A stretch of 5,823 nucleotides of DNA from an uncultured Bacilli bacterium. GTDB lineage: Bacteria > Bacillota_I > Bacilli_A > RF39 > UBA660. The notes under the pieces were generated by a model. The model made no database searches. It had not been told where the DNA came from and worked only from the letters and a program-made list of their open reading frames with translations. How positions within the stretch are numbered: position 1 is the stretch's first letter; every line of letters starts with the position of its first letter. Shown here in pieces: positions 4,709-5,823 of this stretch. The translations under genes and the position numbers were made by a program. The stretch spans positions 1 to 5,823 of the forward strand of contig CANQCH010000072.1 of NCBI GenBank assembly GCA_947589165.1. Direction: 5' to 3'.

Positions 4709-5823
4709 ATGAAAAAATGGGGAAAGTTATGTATATTTAGCTTAATGACATTTTTATTTATTAGTAGTGTCAAGGCTAGTGCTTATACGGATGCGATTGA
4801 AAAGGCCAAAAATGATGGTAAAACGTGTATTTATGCTGATGACTATCAACAATATGTTTATGGCTATACGGTGAGTGTAGGTTTTTTTAGTAATACAGCT
4901 AATTATCAATTTTATTTATTTGATGGCAGTCCATCAAGCATAACTTTTTCAGATAAAAATGTCGATGCGGTTTATAGTAAAAATAGTTGTAATCCATATG
5001 TTTTGGCTTGTTTAAATGATGATCCCAGACATTTTTATTATAAAAAAGATAGTACGTCGTTTGTTAATGTATATGGAGATACCACCACTTGTACCAATGG
5101 TCAAACAACACTATCTTTAGTTGATCCTTATATGACACAAGAAGAAGGAATTGAAGAAGCTCAAGATAATTATAAATGTGTTTATCGCGATAAAAATAAT
5201 AACATTGCCGCCAGCAATTTAGTTAGTTATTTTGGCTTAACTGATGTTTATCTTTTACGTTATAATGGTAATAAGACTAATGATAAAGTTGAAGTTACGC
5301 CGCCAGCAGATGGCAATTGTCCAGCCTATTTTCTTTATGCTCGTCAATCGGATGAAGGTAGCTTTGGTGGCACTGGTAATAATACATATTATTCCCAATT
5401 TGGCGACGATTTTAATGAATTATGTAAAATAGCTAAAACTCATAATAATATTGCTTATGAAGTTTTAACTAGAGATGATATTGCCCTTTATGGTTCGTGC
5501 TCTCTGAGTGCTTCTGGTGCGACTGCTCCTAATTATAATGAAAATGAAACAGAAGGCGATGCTAGTAATGTTTTAATTGGCAATGTTTCGGGCATGGATA
5601 TTTGTAGTCAAAATGGTGTCAAAAATGTTTTACATGTTATCGGTTATTTAATTTTTGCTGTTAAAATTGCCGTACCCTTATTATTAGTAGTCATGGGGAG
5701 TATCGATTTAGCTAAAGCTCTAATAGCCAGTGATGATAAGGCGATGAAAGATGCGACAGCCCGGTTAATTAAAAGAGTAATCGCGGGCATAATAGTCTTC
5801 TTTATTCCCACTATTTTAAATTT
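4709..5823 (+). CDS. Secreted Cys-rich surface protein with pilin-like membrane hairpin (P3, 3' truncated by window edge)
   Basis: The frame is open from ATG 4709 to the window end (371 full codons). A signal peptide is likely at residues 1-25 (KKWGK, hydrophobic core, VKASA then Y26). The mature part has nine cysteines and two modules matching those of the 197-1585 protein: C40-I-Y to C94-N-P with C101, and C157-V-Y to C204-P. A linker with GMDIC (295-299) leads to helix 1 (about 306-330), a charged loop with SIDLAKALIASDD and IKR, and helix 2 (from about 357, ending in VFFIPTILN at the cut). The hairpin aligns without gaps to that of P2, and its last 29 bases match window bases 1-29 at 28 positions, so P1 is probably its closest relative here. 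The C-terminal tail should continue FFLG-like beyond the window. Pilin-like membrane insertion is inferred; the biological role is unknown. Confidence 0.82.
   Translation, partial: MKKWGKLCIFSLMTFLFISSVKASAYTDAIEKAKNDGKTCIYADDYQQYVYGYTVSVGFFSNTANYQFYLFDGSPSSITFSDKNVDAVYSKNSCNPYVLACLNDDPRHFYYKKDSTSFVNVYGDTTTCTNGQTTLSLVDPYMTQEEGIEEAQDNYKCVYRDKNNNIAASNLVSYFGLTDVYLLRYNGNKTNDKVEVTPPADGNCPAYFLYARQSDEGSFGGTGNNTYYSQFGDDFNELCKIAKTHNNIAYEVLTRDDIALYGSCSLSASGATAPNYNENETEGDASNVLIGNVSGMDICSQNGVKNVLHVIGYLIFAVKIAVPLLLVVMGSIDLAKALIASDDKAMKDATARLIKRVIAGIIVFFIPTILN
5795..5823 (+). repeat. Second copy of the helix-2 coding segment seen at 1-29
   Basis: Bases 5795-5823 equal bases 1-29 except for one position (C5809 versus A15, a synonymous-frame shift from CCC-ACT to CCA-ACT). 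Both encode VFFIPTILN in the same frame of paralogous genes. The match is cut by the window edge, so its true length is unknown. Confidence 0.9.

Noticed and set aside
4681..4740. A 19-codon upstream frame overlapping the P3 start
   Set aside because: No ribosome site precedes ATG 4681, and it overlaps the Shine-Dalgarno of P3; probably chance.
5244..5432. Plus-strand frame of 62 codons inside P3
   Set aside because: Overlaps the P3 coding frame, which has signal peptide, Cys modules and hairpin.
1..5823. A conjugation or type IV secretion locus
   Set aside because: Only pilin-like hairpins are present; no VirB4, VirD4, VirB6, relaxase or transposase is visible.
1..5823. Mycoplasma-type code with TGA as tryptophan
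   Set aside because: Tryptophans in the recognised genes are TGG, no recognised gene has an internal TGA, and recX ends at TGA at the expected family length.

Overview
The window looks like chromosomal DNA from a low-GC Firmicute or Mollicutes-related bacterium, perhaps an uncultured Bacilli/RF39-type lineage. This is an inference from the strong A+T bias, purine-rich Shine-Dalgarno sites, Firmicutes-type RecX and NrnA architecture, and terminators of the AAAAAGTAG/CTACTTTTT type. Every tryptophan in the recognised genes is TGG and recX ends in TGA, so the standard bacterial code fits better than the Mycoplasma code. All genes are on the + strand.

Layout: (1) 1-144, the 3' end of a membrane protein gene (called P1 here). 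(2) 146-196, a compact terminator/promoter. (3) 197-1585, a secreted, Cys-rich, membrane-anchored protein (P2). (4) 1586-1658, a second, nearly identical terminator/promoter. (5) 1659-4613, a tight housekeeping operon: acetate kinase (ackA), a DHH/DHHA1 nanoRNase/pAp phosphatase (nrnA-like) and recX, with a 7-nt gap and then a 1-nt overlap. (6) 4614-4708, an intergenic stretch with an extended -10 promoter and no convincing terminator. (7) 4709 to the window end, another large secreted Cys-rich membrane protein (P3), cut off at the edge.

Two signals stand out. First, P2 and P3, and P1 as far as it is visible, form a divergent paralogous family. Each full copy has a signal peptide, two 'CxY ... 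CP' cysteine modules, a GMD/Cys linker and a C-terminal two-helix membrane hairpin resembling TrbC/VirB2-type pilin subunits. No secretion ATPase or coupling protein is visible, so this looks like a surface protein family that uses a pilin-like hairpin, not a recognisable conjugation locus. Second, a 57-bp cassette (terminator, promoter, Shine-Dalgarno, start codon and second codon) occurs twice with one mismatch, ahead of P2 and ahead of ackA. It brackets P2 as a 1462-bp unit that could have been inserted, or could be lost, by recombination.

The surface proteins and the ackA-nrnA-recX operon have no obvious functional link. The housekeeping operon appears embedded in an expanding surface-protein array.
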